DNA of 64,000 bases from contig NZ_JACHXL010000001.1 in NCBI RefSeq assembly GCF_014192115.1, forward strand, positions 248,001 to 312,000. The letters are read 5' to 3'. This document shows, piece after piece, positions 36,941-46,562 of the stretch; within the stretch, counting starts at the first letter, position 1, and the number at the start of each line of letters is the position of its first letter. The DNA is from Psychrobacter luti (lineage in GTDB: Bacteria; Pseudomonadota; Gammaproteobacteria; Pseudomonadales; Moraxellaceae). The notes under the pieces were generated by a model. The model did not search any database and was not told the origin of the DNA. It worked only from the letters and a program-made list of their open reading frames with translations. The position numbers and the translations under genes are program-made.

Positions 36941-37882
36941 TTAATCACGCATGTCTGCTAGCATTTTTGCAAGCTCATCACGCGCACCGATAAAGCCATC
37001 GATACCCTTAGGTAGTAAGTCTTGTGTGACCGTATCTTGCTGATAAGCGGCACTGAATTCATCATGCGTTAGACTGACTTTAGCCATATCCGCCAAATCC
37101 ATTGACATGCTTGGTGACAGCTGGCGTGTGACTTCAATATCCATCGTTGCCAGCTCATCGATAAGATTGGGCGCGATGGTCAAGAGATCACAGCCTGCGA
37201 GTGCTAATATCTGCTCAGTCGAGCGGAAGCTTGCACCCATTACTTGCGTCTTATAGCCATGCTGTTTGTAGTACTGATAAATAAGTTTGACCGATTGTAC
37301 GCCCATATCATCTGAAGCTGGGACGTTTAGACGATTTTGCTGGCGTTTTTGCCAATCTAAAATACGACCTACAAAAGGGGATATCAGGGTCACGCCAGCG
37401 TCGGCACAGGCAATCGCTTGATGCTGACCGAATAATAACGTCAGGTTGCAGTGAATGCCCTGAGTTTCAAGATAACGCGCGGCCTCAATCCCTTGCCACG
37501 TTGCCGCCATCTTAATCAATACACGTTCTGAATCGATACCTGCTTTTTGGTAGGCTTCCATAAAGCTTAGGGCTTTATCAATGGTCGCTTGGGTATCATA
37601 AGACAAGCGTGCATCGACTTCGGTCGAAACACGGCCTTCAATCAATGCCAGAATATTACAGCCAATTTGAATGGTCAGCTCATCAATCACCGCATCGATA
37701 TCACCGCGATGGCGACTCATGGTTTCTGACAGCATGGCTTCATTATCTGGATGAATGAGCGCTTTGGTAATGAGACTGGGGTTGGTAGTGGCATCGATGG
37801 GTTTTAGACGCGCAATGGCGGCAAGGTCGCCCGTATCAGCGACAATGGTGGTCATGGTGCGAAGCTGTTGTAATGCGCTCAT
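36941..37882 (-). CDS. tal: Transaldolase
   Basis: Pentose-phosphate enzyme that moves a dihydroxyacetone unit between sugar phosphates through a Schiff base. The 313 residues match the TalB type. Visible blocks are DATTNPSLITKA near residue 30, the Schiff-base lysine in RVLIKMAATWQG (Lys124), GIHCNLTLLF, and SPFVGRILDW. ATG 37882 follows AAGGA. It stands alone and is divergent from pheA. Confidence 0.96.
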   Translation of the reverse strand: MSALQQLRTMTTIVADTGDLAAIARLKPIDATTNPSLITKALIHPDNEAMLSETMSRHRGDIDAVIDELTIQIGCNILALIEGRVSTEVDARLSYDTQATIDKALSFMEAYQKAGIDSERVLIKMAATWQGIEAARYLETQGIHCNLTLLFGQHQAIACADAGVTLISPFVGRILDWQKRQQNRLNVPASDDMGVQSVKLIYQYYKQHGYKTQVMGASFRSTEQILALAGCDLLTIAPNLIDELATMDIEVTRQLSPSMSMDLADMAKVSLTHDEFSAAYQQDTVTQDLLPKGIDGFIGARDELAKMLADMRD

Positions 37883-38431
37883 CAGATATCCTTGGTATGG
37901 TCAATTAACGTTGTTATGTTCTTATTTAGAGGTGTTATTTAAGTTTGCGGTCCATGATATTTTTTATTCACAAAGCAGTTTGTCATGGTGGTGGTGTTGC
38001 TCGGGAGTTTGCTTAGCAATAGCGCTTTAGCGTTTGTTAAACCTAAACCTATTGAGTTTAAGCGTCGTTAAAACTTATACGCTATTAAAATTAAGCCTTG
38101 CCAGAGCTCTTACGTTGTTAAAACTATGCGCCTTTAATAAGAGCCTTTAAACTGTATCATAGATTTAAGCGTCTGTAGCCTGATAGTTTCATGGAGCTTA
38201 GTCGCTATAGGGCATAACTGTGCTAAGATTTATAGCAAATTGACCTTTTACGCGCATTTACGAATGGGCACTGTCGATAGTTTTTGCTATAGTAGAGCCG
38301 ATCAGCTGTTTGGCTCGCGCGAAACATCAAAAGTAAGCAAGCATTTATTATTAAAACAATCATATTGCACAGATAGTCATCGCTAACAGATATAAACTTT
38401 AGTAACAACATTAGAAAAAGGATGGGCGGTA
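37883..38431. other. Divergent region between tal and pheA
   Basis: About 550 bp without a supported gene. Two imperfect direct repeats, around 38062-38097 and 38111-38146, share a CGTyGTTAAAAC core and lie 49 bp apart. A TGCTATAGT at 38285-38293 could be an extended -10 for pheA. No leader peptide rich in Phe codons with an attenuator was found. Confidence 0.5.
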
Positions 38432-39613
38432 ATGAGTGAGCAGTCACCAGAGCAAAATCTAGACAATCTAAACCAAACCCCTGCAAGCGTCAGCGAGGCT
38501 GCAACTGATAAAGAATTTTTAAATACATTGCGCCAAAGTATTGATACGGTAGACTGCGAAATTCAAACGCTGATTAACAATCGTGCCAAAATTGCTCAGC
38601 AAGTGGCAACAGTGAAGAAAAACCACGTTGCCAATAGTGTTGATGCTGAAAAAACCAATCCTATTTTTTATCGTCCTGAGCGTGAAGCGCAAGTGTTGAA
38701 GGCGGTGATGGAACGTAATACTGGACCTATTGCCGATGAAAAAATGGCACGCTTATTCCGTGAAATCATGTCTGTCTGCCTAGACTTAGAAGCACCGCAA
38801 CGTATTGCGTTTTTGGGCCCTGTTGGTACTTTTACCCATGCTGCAGCATTAAAGCACTTTGGTAAAGCTGCTGATACTGTGCCACTAAATACCATTACTG
38901 ACGTCTTCCGTGAGGTTGAAGCGGGCACGGCGATGTATGGTGTGGTGCCAGTCGAAAACTCATCAGAGGGCGTGGTCAATCATACCTTAGATGGTTTTTT
39001 ATCTTCTACGTTAAAGATAATCGGTGAAGTTGAGTTGCCTATTCACCAGAATTTCTTGGTTGCTGAACATACTAAGATAGATGGCTTAAGCCGTATCTAC
39101 TCGCATCAGCAGTCATTGGCGCAGTGCCGTCATTGGCTTGATGTTAATTATCCAAATGTCGAGCGCGTGGCGGTATCAAGCAATGGCGAAGCAGCCCGTC
39201 GTCTCAAAAACGAATGGCATTCAGCGGCGATTGCCGGTGATGTGGCTGCTGCAGAGTATGATTTACATAAGCTTTACTCAAATATCGAAGACAATCCTAG
39301 CAATACAACGCGTTTCTTGATCATCGGTCATGAAGCGATTGCGCCATCTGGTCAAGATAAGACCTCGATTATGGTTTCAGCGCATGATAAAGCGGGTGCC
39401 CTGATCGAAATATTAAAGCCTTTGTCTTATCATGGCGTATCGATGACCAGTATCGAGACCCGCCCTGAACGTCCTAACAAATGGGCTTACGTATTCTTTA
39501 TCGATATGGATGGACACATTGAAGACGCAAATGTGAGTGCGGCGATTGCTGATATCCGACCATTGGTCAAAGATTTGCGTATTCTAGGTTCTTATCCAAA
39601 AGCCGTGCTATAA
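38432..39613 (+). CDS. pheA: Bifunctional chorismate mutase/prephenate dehydratase
   Basis: P-protein of phenylalanine synthesis. Order of domains in 393 residues: acidic leader (1-25), AroQ chorismate mutase helix domain (about 28-118, with LRQSIDTVDCEIQTLINNRAKIA), prephenate dehydratase (about 125-305, with IAFLGPVGTFTHAAA and the NTTRFLI catalytic motif), and an ACT regulatory domain (about 312-393, with the TSIETRP phenylalanine-binding motif). Feedback control by phenylalanine is expected from the intact ACT motif. ATG 38432 follows AAAGGA at some distance. It heads a same-strand cluster with hisC and tyrA/aroA. Confidence 0.96.
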   Translation: MSEQSPEQNLDNLNQTPASVSEAATDKEFLNTLRQSIDTVDCEIQTLINNRAKIAQQVATVKKNHVANSVDAEKTNPIFYRPEREAQVLKAVMERNTGPIADEKMARLFREIMSVCLDLEAPQRIAFLGPVGTFTHAAALKHFGKAADTVPLNTITDVFREVEAGTAMYGVVPVENSSEGVVNHTLDGFLSSTLKIIGEVELPIHQNFLVAEHTKIDGLSRIYSHQQSLAQCRHWLDVNYPNVERVAVSSNGEAARRLKNEWHSAAIAGDVAAAEYDLHKLYSNIEDNPSNTTRFLIIGHEAIAPSGQDKTSIMVSAHDKAGALIEILKPLSYHGVSMTSIETRPERPNKWAYVFFIDMDGHIEDANVSAAIADIRPLVKDLRILGSYPKAVL

Positions 39614-39709
39614 AGCTGGCTTAGTTAAAGTATTTATCAAACAGCTAGCAGGAATTAATAAACAGGTATTAACCAATAGCAGATGCGTTATCACCTTTAA
39701 GGATAAATC

Positions 39710-40855
39710 ATGCAGTCACCTCAGTCGACAGAGTCAAATTTATTACCGCTAGTGCCTGCCTATGACAGTATCTTAGGGCTGATGCCTTATCAGACGGGGA
39801 AGCCGGTCGAAGAGTTGACACGAGAGTACGGCGTCTCAGATGTGGTAAAGCTTGCCAGTAATGAGAATCCGCTGGGCTGCTCACCGCACGTTACGCTCGC
39901 GATTACCGAGCAATTGGGTGAATTGGCACGTTACCCTGATGGCAATGGTTATTATCTAAAGCAAGCGCTTGCTGATGTCAATGATGTCAATGTCGAGCAA
40001 ATTACCTTGGGTAATGGTTCTAGTGATTTATTATATATTCTAGCGAGTAGTTTTGCCGGTAGTGACGATGCCATTATTTATAGCCAATACGCTTTTATCA
40101 TTTATCCGATGCTGGCCAAAATGCAGGGAGCGACAGGCATAGAAATACCTGCCAGTCGCTTCGGTCATGATTTAAAGGCGATGAGTCAGGCGGTAGCGGA
40201 CAATCCTAATACCAAGATGGTGTTTATCGCCAATCCTAATAATCCAACCGGCACCCAGCTTGCACATGAAGAGTTACGTGCGTTTGTCGCTAGTGTGCCA
40301 CGATCAGTATTGGTGGTGTTAGATGAGGCTTATATCGAATATAGCCCTGAGAGTAACAATAGGGCACTATTAGATGAATTTGATAACGTGATTATTGTAC
40401 GTACCTTTTCCAAAGCCTATGGATTGGCGGGTTTGCGAGTTGGTTATGCGCTAAGCTCAGTGCCAGTAGCGGATTTACTCAATCGAATTCGTCAGCCATT
40501 TAACGTCAGCAGGGTGGCACTCGCTGCCGCCGCTGCGGCGCTTGCCGACCAAGATTTTATTGAAGAATCTAGGCTCAATAACCAAGAGCAAATGCGCTGG
40601 TTAGAAAAACAATTCGACGCGTTAGGTTTGGGTTTTATTAAGTCGCATGCCAATTTTATCATGGTTGAAATAGAGGTTGAGATGGAAGATATAACCGCTG
40701 CTTCTATTCATCAAGCATTGCTGGAGCAGGGCGTTATCGTGCGTCCATTAGAAGGTTATGGCTTGCCCAATTGGCTGCGCATCACGATAGGGGTTGCAGA
40801 AGATAATATGCGCCTGATTGATACCTTGCGTTCAATCTTAACTGATGACTTATGA
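39710..40855 (+). CDS. hisC: Histidinol-phosphate/aromatic aminotransferase
   Basis: Fold-type I PLP aminotransferase of 381 residues. The PLP lysine lies in RTFSKAYGLAGLRVGYA, with LASNENPLGCSP and NPNNPTGT blocks upstream. In gammaproteobacteria a second HisC copy sits between pheA and tyrA and is used mainly for phenylalanine and tyrosine transamination; its position here suggests the same, so it may be HisC2 rather than the histidine-pathway enzyme. ATG 39710 follows AAGGA. The gap to the next gene is 123 bp. Confidence 0.92.
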   Translation: MQSPQSTESNLLPLVPAYDSILGLMPYQTGKPVEELTREYGVSDVVKLASNENPLGCSPHVTLAITEQLGELARYPDGNGYYLKQALADVNDVNVEQITLGNGSSDLLYILASSFAGSDDAIIYSQYAFIIYPMLAKMQGATGIEIPASRFGHDLKAMSQAVADNPNTKMVFIANPNNPTGTQLAHEELRAFVASVPRSVLVVLDEAYIEYSPESNNRALLDEFDNVIIVRTFSKAYGLAGLRVGYALSSVPVADLLNRIRQPFNVSRVALAAAAAALADQDFIEESRLNNQEQMRWLEKQFDALGLGFIKSHANFIMVEIEVEMEDITAASIHQALLEQGVIVRPLEGYGLPNWLRITIGVAEDNMRLIDTLRSILTDDL

Positions 40856-40978
40856 CTGATAAAAACTGAGCTACCTGTCATTTAAGAGTTAACTAATTCG
40901 ATTAATTATTCAATTTTATGATGCCAATATTAGCTAGCTTTACGCCTAGTGATGTTGGTTTGTTGAAAGAGAAACGCC

Positions 40979-43330
40979 GTGAGTCGCCAGCAAAACAATA
41001 TAAACACTCAAAATAATAATATGCAATCCTCTATCCATACTCAGCCGCCGTTATTTAAGCAAGTTTGTGTAATTGGTCTAGGGTTGATTGGTGCCAGCCT
41101 TGCTCAAGCCATTAAAGACAATGTTTTAAGCGAGCGCTTGGTGGCAGTTGATAGACATGCACCAAGCATCGATGAAGCCATTCAGCAAGGTTTGTTAGAC
41201 GCGGGTAGTGCTGTATTAAGTGAAGTGGTATTAGGCAGTGACCTGATTGTCATCGCCGTACCAGTACAAGCGGTAGATGCTGTATTTGTTGATATTAAAA
41301 CCGCCATGGATAATCGACAGCTTGCTGATGATTGCATCATTACTGATGTCTGTAGTACCAAGGTTAATATCATTGAGGCGGCAAAAACGGTCTTTACCTC
41401 ATTGCCAACGGGTTTCGTACCTGCGCATCCGATTGCTGGTGCTGAAAATTCAGGGTATCATGCTAGGCGCGCCACTTTATTTGCCAATCATAGCGTAATC
41501 ATTTGTGAGCTGCCAACGACCAATCCTTCAGCAATTAACAGGCTACGTCAATTATGGGAAGTGGTAGGTGCGACTGTCATGTCAATGGATGCTGAGCATC
41601 ATGATGCTATCTTGGCGCACACCAGTCATTTACCGCATCTGCTGGCGTTTAATTTGGTCGAGCAGCTGGCGAGTCATGATGATAATTTAGATATGTTTCG
41701 TTATGCCGCGGGCGGCTTTCGCGACTTTAGCCGCATCGCTGCCAGCGATCCTAAAATGTGGCATGATATATTTTTTGCCAATCATAGCGCGATTGTCAGC
41801 GCCCTTGACGAGTATGGCGTTTATCTACAGACCATGCGCCAGCTTATCATTGATAAAGATTCAACCGCCCTGATGGGACTTTTGGGCCGCGCGCAAGCCG
41901 CACGGCGACATTTTGGCCATATGTTAGCCAGCACCCCTTATACGGATACTTCTGCCATGTCAGCTTCTTATAATATTACCCCAAGCAACACCGTCTCTGG
42001 CACTATTACCATTCCTGGTGATAAGTCTATCTCGCATCGCAGTATCATGCTTGGTAGCCTTGCGACAGGTGTCACCAAGGTTACTGGATTTTTGGAAGGG
42101 GAAGATGCGCTTGCTACTTTGCAAGCATTCCGAGATATGGGCGTGACCATTGAAGGTCCTGATAATGGGCAGTTAACCATTCACGGTGTTGGTATGAATG
42201 GCTTAAAGCCAAGCAAAACGCCTTTATATATGGGTAACTCAGGTACCAGTATGCGCCTGCTAGCCGGTATCTTAGCGGCACAGTCATTTGACAGTGTGTT
42301 GACAGGTGATACCAGTTTGAACAAGCGCCCGATGGAGCGTGTGGCAGCACCTCTTCGAGAGATGGGTGCTGTTATCCAAAGTACCGGTCATAGTGGTACC
42401 GCGCCGCTTAGTATCATTGGCCGTGACACTGTTGGCCAGCCGCTCCAAGGTATGGAGTATGATATGCCAGTCGCCTCTGCACAGGTTAAGTCGTGTTTAC
42501 TACTAGCAGGTTTATGGGCAGAAGGTACAACGACTGTTCTTCAACCTGAAGTTAGCCGCGATCATACTGAGCGTATGCTTTCAGCCTTTGGTTATCCAGT
42601 GACTGTGGATGGCAATCGTGTCAGTGTCGAAGGTGGTGGTACGCTTACAGGCGGTGACATTGCTGTGCCTGCTGATATATCCTCTGCGGCATTCTTTATG
42701 GTCGCTGCGGCTATCAGTCAAGGTAGCGAGCTGACCCTTACGCAAGTCGGTATTAATCCGACACGCACCGGCATCATCGATATCTTAAAACTGATGAATG
42801 CTGATATCAGCTTAAGTAATGAGACCGATGTCGGCGGCGAACCAGTCGCTGATATCACTATTCGTAGCTCAAACCTAAAAGGTATCGAGATTCCAGAACA
42901 CTTAGTACCTTTAGCAATTGATGAATTTCCAGTATTATTTATTGCTGCTAGCTGTGCAGAAGGTCGTACGGTATTAACGGGGGCAAAAGAATTGCGCGTG
43001 AAAGAGTCGGATCGTATTGCTGTCATGGCAGAGGGTCTACAAACGCTAGGTATTGATTGTACGGTTACCGAAGATGGTCTAATTATTGAAGGTAAGGGCA
43101 GTAATGTTGATATTAATGAAGTGAATAATAGTCAGCCAGTCTTTGGCGGCGGATATATCACCTCACACCATGACCATCGTATTGCCATGAGCTTTGCGGT
43201 TGCTAGCTTGCGCGCATCGAAGCAGATTACCATCGAAGGCGTTGAAACCGTCAATACCAGTTTCCCAGGATTTGCTGAGCTTGCCAACCAAATCGGTATG
43301 TCTATTAAAGTGGATAATGGTGCGGCTTAA
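40979..43330 (+). CDS. tyrA-aroA: Fused prephenate dehydrogenase / EPSP synthase
   Basis: Fusion of 783 residues. Residues about 25-315 are prephenate dehydrogenase (NAD motif GLGLIGAS at 34-41, GAEN, HTSHLPHLLAF). Residues about 330-783 are 5-enolpyruvylshikimate-3-phosphate synthase (GDKSISHRS at 347-355, LYMGNSGTSMRLLAGIL, RVKESDRI, HDHRIAMSFAV). The two steps lie on either side of chorismate, so one chain serves the shikimate trunk and the tyrosine branch. Such fusions are a Moraxellaceae trait. The start is GTG 40979; an ATG at 41021 lacks a ribosome binding site. A long hairpin follows the stop. Confidence 0.95.
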   Translation: MSRQQNNINTQNNNMQSSIHTQPPLFKQVCVIGLGLIGASLAQAIKDNVLSERLVAVDRHAPSIDEAIQQGLLDAGSAVLSEVVLGSDLIVIAVPVQAVDAVFVDIKTAMDNRQLADDCIITDVCSTKVNIIEAAKTVFTSLPTGFVPAHPIAGAENSGYHARRATLFANHSVIICELPTTNPSAINRLRQLWEVVGATVMSMDAEHHDAILAHTSHLPHLLAFNLVEQLASHDDNLDMFRYAAGGFRDFSRIAASDPKMWHDIFFANHSAIVSALDEYGVYLQTMRQLIIDKDSTALMGLLGRAQAARRHFGHMLASTPYTDTSAMSASYNITPSNTVSGTITIPGDKSISHRSIMLGSLATGVTKVTGFLEGEDALATLQAFRDMGVTIEGPDNGQLTIHGVGMNGLKPSKTPLYMGNSGTSMRLLAGILAAQSFDSVLTGDTSLNKRPMERVAAPLREMGAVIQSTGHSGTAPLSIIGRDTVGQPLQGMEYDMPVASAQVKSCLLLAGLWAEGTTTVLQPEVSRDHTERMLSAFGYPVTVDGNRVSVEGGGTLTGGDIAVPADISSAAFFMVAAAISQGSELTLTQVGINPTRTGIIDILKLMNADISLSNETDVGGEPVADITIRSSNLKGIEIPEHLVPLAIDEFPVLFIAASCAEGRTVLTGAKELRVKESDRIAVMAEGLQTLGIDCTVTEDGLIIEGKGSNVDINEVNNSQPVFGGGYITSHHDHRIAMSFAVASLRASKQITIEGVETVNTSFPGFAELANQIGMSIKVDNGAA

Positions 43331-43484
43331 TGCCATCTTAATATGGTAAGCCTTATTGTTAGCTTTTGAAGTTTTAGTTTTTGAGTTATTGAATCTTAAA
43401 ACGCTGTTTTTCAGGATTCAATAAAATATAAAAGGTTACTTGCAAACCTTGACGTAAAAGTCATTTTTTAAAGTTGTTGTCGTG

Positions 43485-43527
43485 AGCAATGTGTTGATAC
43501 TTAACTGGTATTAACGCATTGCTTTTT
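43485..43527 (+). terminator. Long hairpin terminator after tyrA-aroA
   Basis: A 16-bp arm AGCAATGTGTTGATAC (43485-43500) pairs with GTATTAACGCATTGCT (43508-43523), with two G-U pairs when transcribed and a 7-nt loop, followed by TTTTT. Confidence 0.75.
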
Positions 43528-43634
43528 ACTTTCTATCCTATATGTAGTAACCCTGCGCTCTTACCGCTAAGTTTTCATTATTGATAAACATTAGGTGAGG
43601 TCGCGCTTTGCTCTAATTTAAGTTGTCTTGCCTT

Positions 43635-44597
43635 ATGACTACTCAAAATGTTGTCAAAAAACCAGTCGCTCCCATTAAAACCACACGAAGTGGTATCGTC
43701 ACTGCGCTAATCGCTTTTTGTATATGGGGCGCATTTCCTTTATATTTTAAACAATTGGCCGCTTATAACGCGACAGAAATCATCGGTCATCGCATTGTTT
43801 GGACGTTTGCCTGTTTGCTCATCGTCGTAGTCGTGACCAAGCGCTGGCAGTGGATAGATACTTTAAAGAAGAATCCAAAGTGGATAGCGTTGACGTTTTT
43901 GTCCGGTATCATTATCGCTACCAACTGGCTCACGTACGTATGGGCGGTAAATCACGATCAAATCCTTGAGGCGAGCTTAGGATATTTTATTGGTCCGCTC
44001 GTTGGCGTGGCGCTATCGATGATTTTATTCAAAGAGCGCCTACGTACTTTGCAATGGGTCGCGATTGGGTTTGCGCTATTGTCTGTGGTCATTCAAGTGG
44101 TGATGCTCGGTAGCTTGCCATGGTTATCACTTATTCTTGCTTTTAGTTTTAGTACTTACGGCACGATTCAACGCCAAACGCCATTGACTGCGGTCGATGC
44201 GATGTTTGTTGAAACTACCATGCTGGTACCTATCTTTATTTGGTGGTTTTGGCAAGCCGATGTGGTCAGTAGTCAGCTGAGCTTTTGGTTTACGCCAAAC
44301 ATCTGGTTATTAATGCTGGCAGGTCCGATTACGCTGATACCGTTACTGTTATTTAATAGATCGACTAAACTGGTTGCTTATAGTATTTTAAGCTTTATGA
44401 ATTATCTGACGCCGACCTTTATTTTCTTCTTGGCGGTATTCTATTATAAAGAGCCTTTTGACCTAAACCGTCTAGCTGTCTTTGGTTTAATTTGGCTCGG
44501 GCTGCTATTATTCAGCATTGATTTGTGGCGTCATCGTCCTAGTAAGGCGCTAAAAGCCGAGCGCTTGCGCGAAGAAGCTTTGCAGCAGAGTAAGTAA
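43635..44597 (+). CDS. rarD: EamA-family transporter RarD
   Basis: Membrane protein of about 320 residues with ten transmembrane segments. The RarD subfamily is recognised from CIWGAFPLYFKQL, NWLTYVWAVNHDQILEASLGYFIGPLV and FNRSTKLVAYSILSFMNYLTPT. The E. coli homologue is linked to chloramphenicol sensitivity but its substrate is unknown. The start is uncertain: TTG at 43623 and ATG at 43635 are both in frame and neither has a good ribosome binding site; ATG is chosen. A basic tail (KALKAERLREEALQQSK) follows the last helix. Confidence 0.9.
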   Translation: MTTQNVVKKPVAPIKTTRSGIVTALIAFCIWGAFPLYFKQLAAYNATEIIGHRIVWTFACLLIVVVVTKRWQWIDTLKKNPKWIALTFLSGIIIATNWLTYVWAVNHDQILEASLGYFIGPLVGVALSMILFKERLRTLQWVAIGFALLSVVIQVVMLGSLPWLSLILAFSFSTYGTIQRQTPLTAVDAMFVETTMLVPIFIWWFWQADVVSSQLSFWFTPNIWLLMLAGPITLIPLLLFNRSTKLVAYSILSFMNYLTPTFIFFLAVFYYKEPFDLNRLAVFGLIWLGLLLFSIDLWRHRPSKALKAERLREEALQQSK

Positions 44598-44680
44598 AAA
44601 ACAACAAAGTAGATAAAATTTCGAGCTAAAGACCTAAATTAAAAAGCTCAGTTAAAAAATTAATAAATAAGGATGAGCGC

Positions 44681-45091
44681 ATGTTTCATACCGAATCTGA
44701 TGTGGTGTTTGTCAAAGGTTTAACAGTAGAAGCCGTCATCGGTGTTTATGCATGGGAGCGCGCCATTACGCAGCCGCTCCTAATTGATATAGCGCTTGAA
44801 ACAGATATTAGTAAAGCTGCTGTTTCAGACGATGTTAATGATGCGCTCAATTACAAAGCGGTCTGTGATGATGTGAGCGAATGGTGCCAAGCGATTAAGG
44901 CACAGTTGCTGGAGCATTTGGCTGGGCAAATTGCTGATAAGCTACTCGCAAAATACAACTGTCATAAAATAACGTTAAGTATTGCCAAGCCGACTGCTAT
45001 TCAGCAGGCTGATGCGGTTGGGGTGCAAATCACACGCTATGCAAAAGCCGGTGCTGACAAGCCAACTGTAAGCAATGGCGATGATGCGTAA
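44681..45091 (+). CDS. folB: Dihydroneopterin aldolase
   Basis: Folate-pathway enzyme that splits dihydroneopterin to 6-hydroxymethyl-dihydropterin and glycolaldehyde. The 136 residues include VKGLTVEAVIGVYAWERAITQPLLIDI, a LNYKAVCDDV block and SIAKPTAI, all typical of the FolB fold. The C-terminal 20 residues are an extension. ATG 44681 follows AAGG. It overlaps the FolK-like gene by 17 nt, so the two are translationally coupled. Confidence 0.93.
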   Translation: MFHTESDVVFVKGLTVEAVIGVYAWERAITQPLLIDIALETDISKAAVSDDVNDALNYKAVCDDVSEWCQAIKAQLLEHLAGQIADKLLAKYNCHKITLSIAKPTAIQQADAVGVQITRYAKAGADKPTVSNGDDA

Positions 45092-45614
45092 GATGCATAA
45101 AAATCTAGCTAATTTGAATCTTGATGACTTAAAAAAGTGTGCGCCTGAACAGCTGCAAACGCAGTCGGTGACAGCAGTACTATTGGCTTTGGGTAGTAAC
45201 TATCAAGCTGAAAAATACTTACCACGCGTTCGAGAGAAATTAGCCGTTTTAGGTGAAATACAGCTGTCCATGGCATTTCAAAACCCTGATTTTACGGCAA
45301 CACCTGAGCTGCCAAAACCCGATTATACCAATCAGTGTGTTTATCTAATCCTTACATCTGTTATGACCTTGCAACAGTTGCAGCACACCTTTAAGAAATT
45401 TGAAAGTGATTGCGGTAGACGGCGTTCATCTGAGTCAATAAAAAATCCTATGAAAATAGTCACCATGGATATCGATATTTTACTAATAAAATTAGATGAT
45501 AAAAAGAATAGCCTAAGCAGAAAATGGTTAATAATGGCGGATCGATATCCATTTAAAACCCATGAAAGAGCAGGGATTGAAGAGTTAGTTTTAGATAGTT
45601 ATTCAAAAGGTTAA
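45075..45614 (+). CDS. FolK-like (HPPK family) protein, probably degenerate
   Basis: Resembles 6-hydroxymethyl-7,8-dihydropterin pyrophosphokinase. The pterin-binding ALGSN is present and an MDIDIL stretch fits the metal-binding D-x-D. However, the R-x-x-D-x-D arginine is replaced (V-T-M-D-I-D) and the usual histidine block after it (VPHPR or VPHYD type) reads IMADRYPF, so residues needed for catalysis look lost. The 179-residue length is slightly long because of an N-terminal extension. It overlaps folB, and several early ATGs (45075, 45081, 45084, 45093) could start it. It may be a divergent active enzyme or a regulatory partner; a second folK elsewhere would settle that. Confidence 0.7.
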   Translation: MAMMRKMHKNLANLNLDDLKKCAPEQLQTQSVTAVLLALGSNYQAEKYLPRVREKLAVLGEIQLSMAFQNPDFTATPELPKPDYTNQCVYLILTSVMTLQQLQHTFKKFESDCGRRRSSESIKNPMKIVTMDIDILLIKLDDKKNSLSRKWLIMADRYPFKTHERAGIEELVLDSYSKG

Positions 45615-45672
45615 GAAGGGTTTATTGTAGGATAATATTTTTCTAAAGAGCACATGGCTAATCGCAAAATTA

Positions 45673-46407
45673 TTATTGCGCCGTCAAACCACCATCAATG
45701 ATAAATTCTGAGCCTGTAGAATAGCTTGAATCATCTGAGGCTAAGAAGAGCACCATGCCACTGACTTCTTCTGGCTGCGCCACACGTCTCATTGGAATAG
45801 TTTTGGCAAAAGCTTCTACCGCATCTTTGGTATCACCTTGCATAATCATCGGTGTGGCAATGACGCCTGGATGAATGGAGTTCACGCGAATGCCGTGAGG
45901 GGCGCACTCTAATGCTGCCGCTTTGGTCATACCGCGTACCGCAAATTTAGAATCGGTATAGCCGATAGCGCCGCCAACCAAACCATTAATCGATGAGATA
46001 TTGATGATAGAGCCTTGTTTGGCTGCTTTCATCGTTGGAATGACCGCTTTCATGCCTAAAAAGACCGATACTTGGTTAATCTCTAGAATCTTACGATAGT
46101 CGTCCACTGAGGTATCTAAAATGGACTTATGCGTGGTGATACCTGCATTATTGACCAATACATCGATTTTACCAAATTTATCTTGGGTTGCTTTAACGAC
46201 TTGTGCCCAATCATCTTCATTGGTGACATCATGTTTGATAAAGAGGGCGTTATCACCAAGCTCTTTAGCCAATGCATCGCCTTTATCAGAATTGATATCG
46301 GTCAATACCACTTTAGCGCCTTCTTCCATACATAAACGCGCATGAGTTTCGCCCATTCCTTGAGCAGCACCAGTAATGATGATAACTTTATCTTGTAAAC
46401 GAGCCAT
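45673..46407 (-). CDS. Short-chain dehydrogenase/reductase (FabG-like)
   Basis: Classical SDR of 244 residues, length and motifs of the 3-oxoacyl-ACP reductase / glucose 1-dehydrogenase group: TGAAQGMG for NAD(P) binding, LTDINSD after the second strand (the aspartate favours NAD), NNAG, the catalytic serine in INISSING, YTDSK as the YxxxK motif, and a LASDDSSYSTGSEFIIDGG end. The substrate is not determinable. ATG 46407 follows AGGAAA. It is convergent with the folK-like gene. Confidence 0.85.
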   Translation of the reverse strand: MARLQDKVIIITGAAQGMGETHARLCMEEGAKVVLTDINSDKGDALAKELGDNALFIKHDVTNEDDWAQVVKATQDKFGKIDVLVNNAGITTHKSILDTSVDDYRKILEINQVSVFLGMKAVIPTMKAAKQGSIINISSINGLVGGAIGYTDSKFAVRGMTKAAALECAPHGIRVNSIHPGVIATPMIMQGDTKDAVEAFAKTIPMRRVAQPEEVSGMVLFLASDDSSYSTGSEFIIDGGLTAQ

Positions 46408-46562
46408 GATGTTTCCTATCTTTATTTATGGATAATGAAAAGTATAAGCCATCATAGCTGAATATACCTTAGTGGATATGAAACCATAAGTTAATATTTT
46501 TAGACAATAGCTTTAAATTACGCCTTTTAATTATACCTTTAAATAGTGAGTTTGAGAAAACG

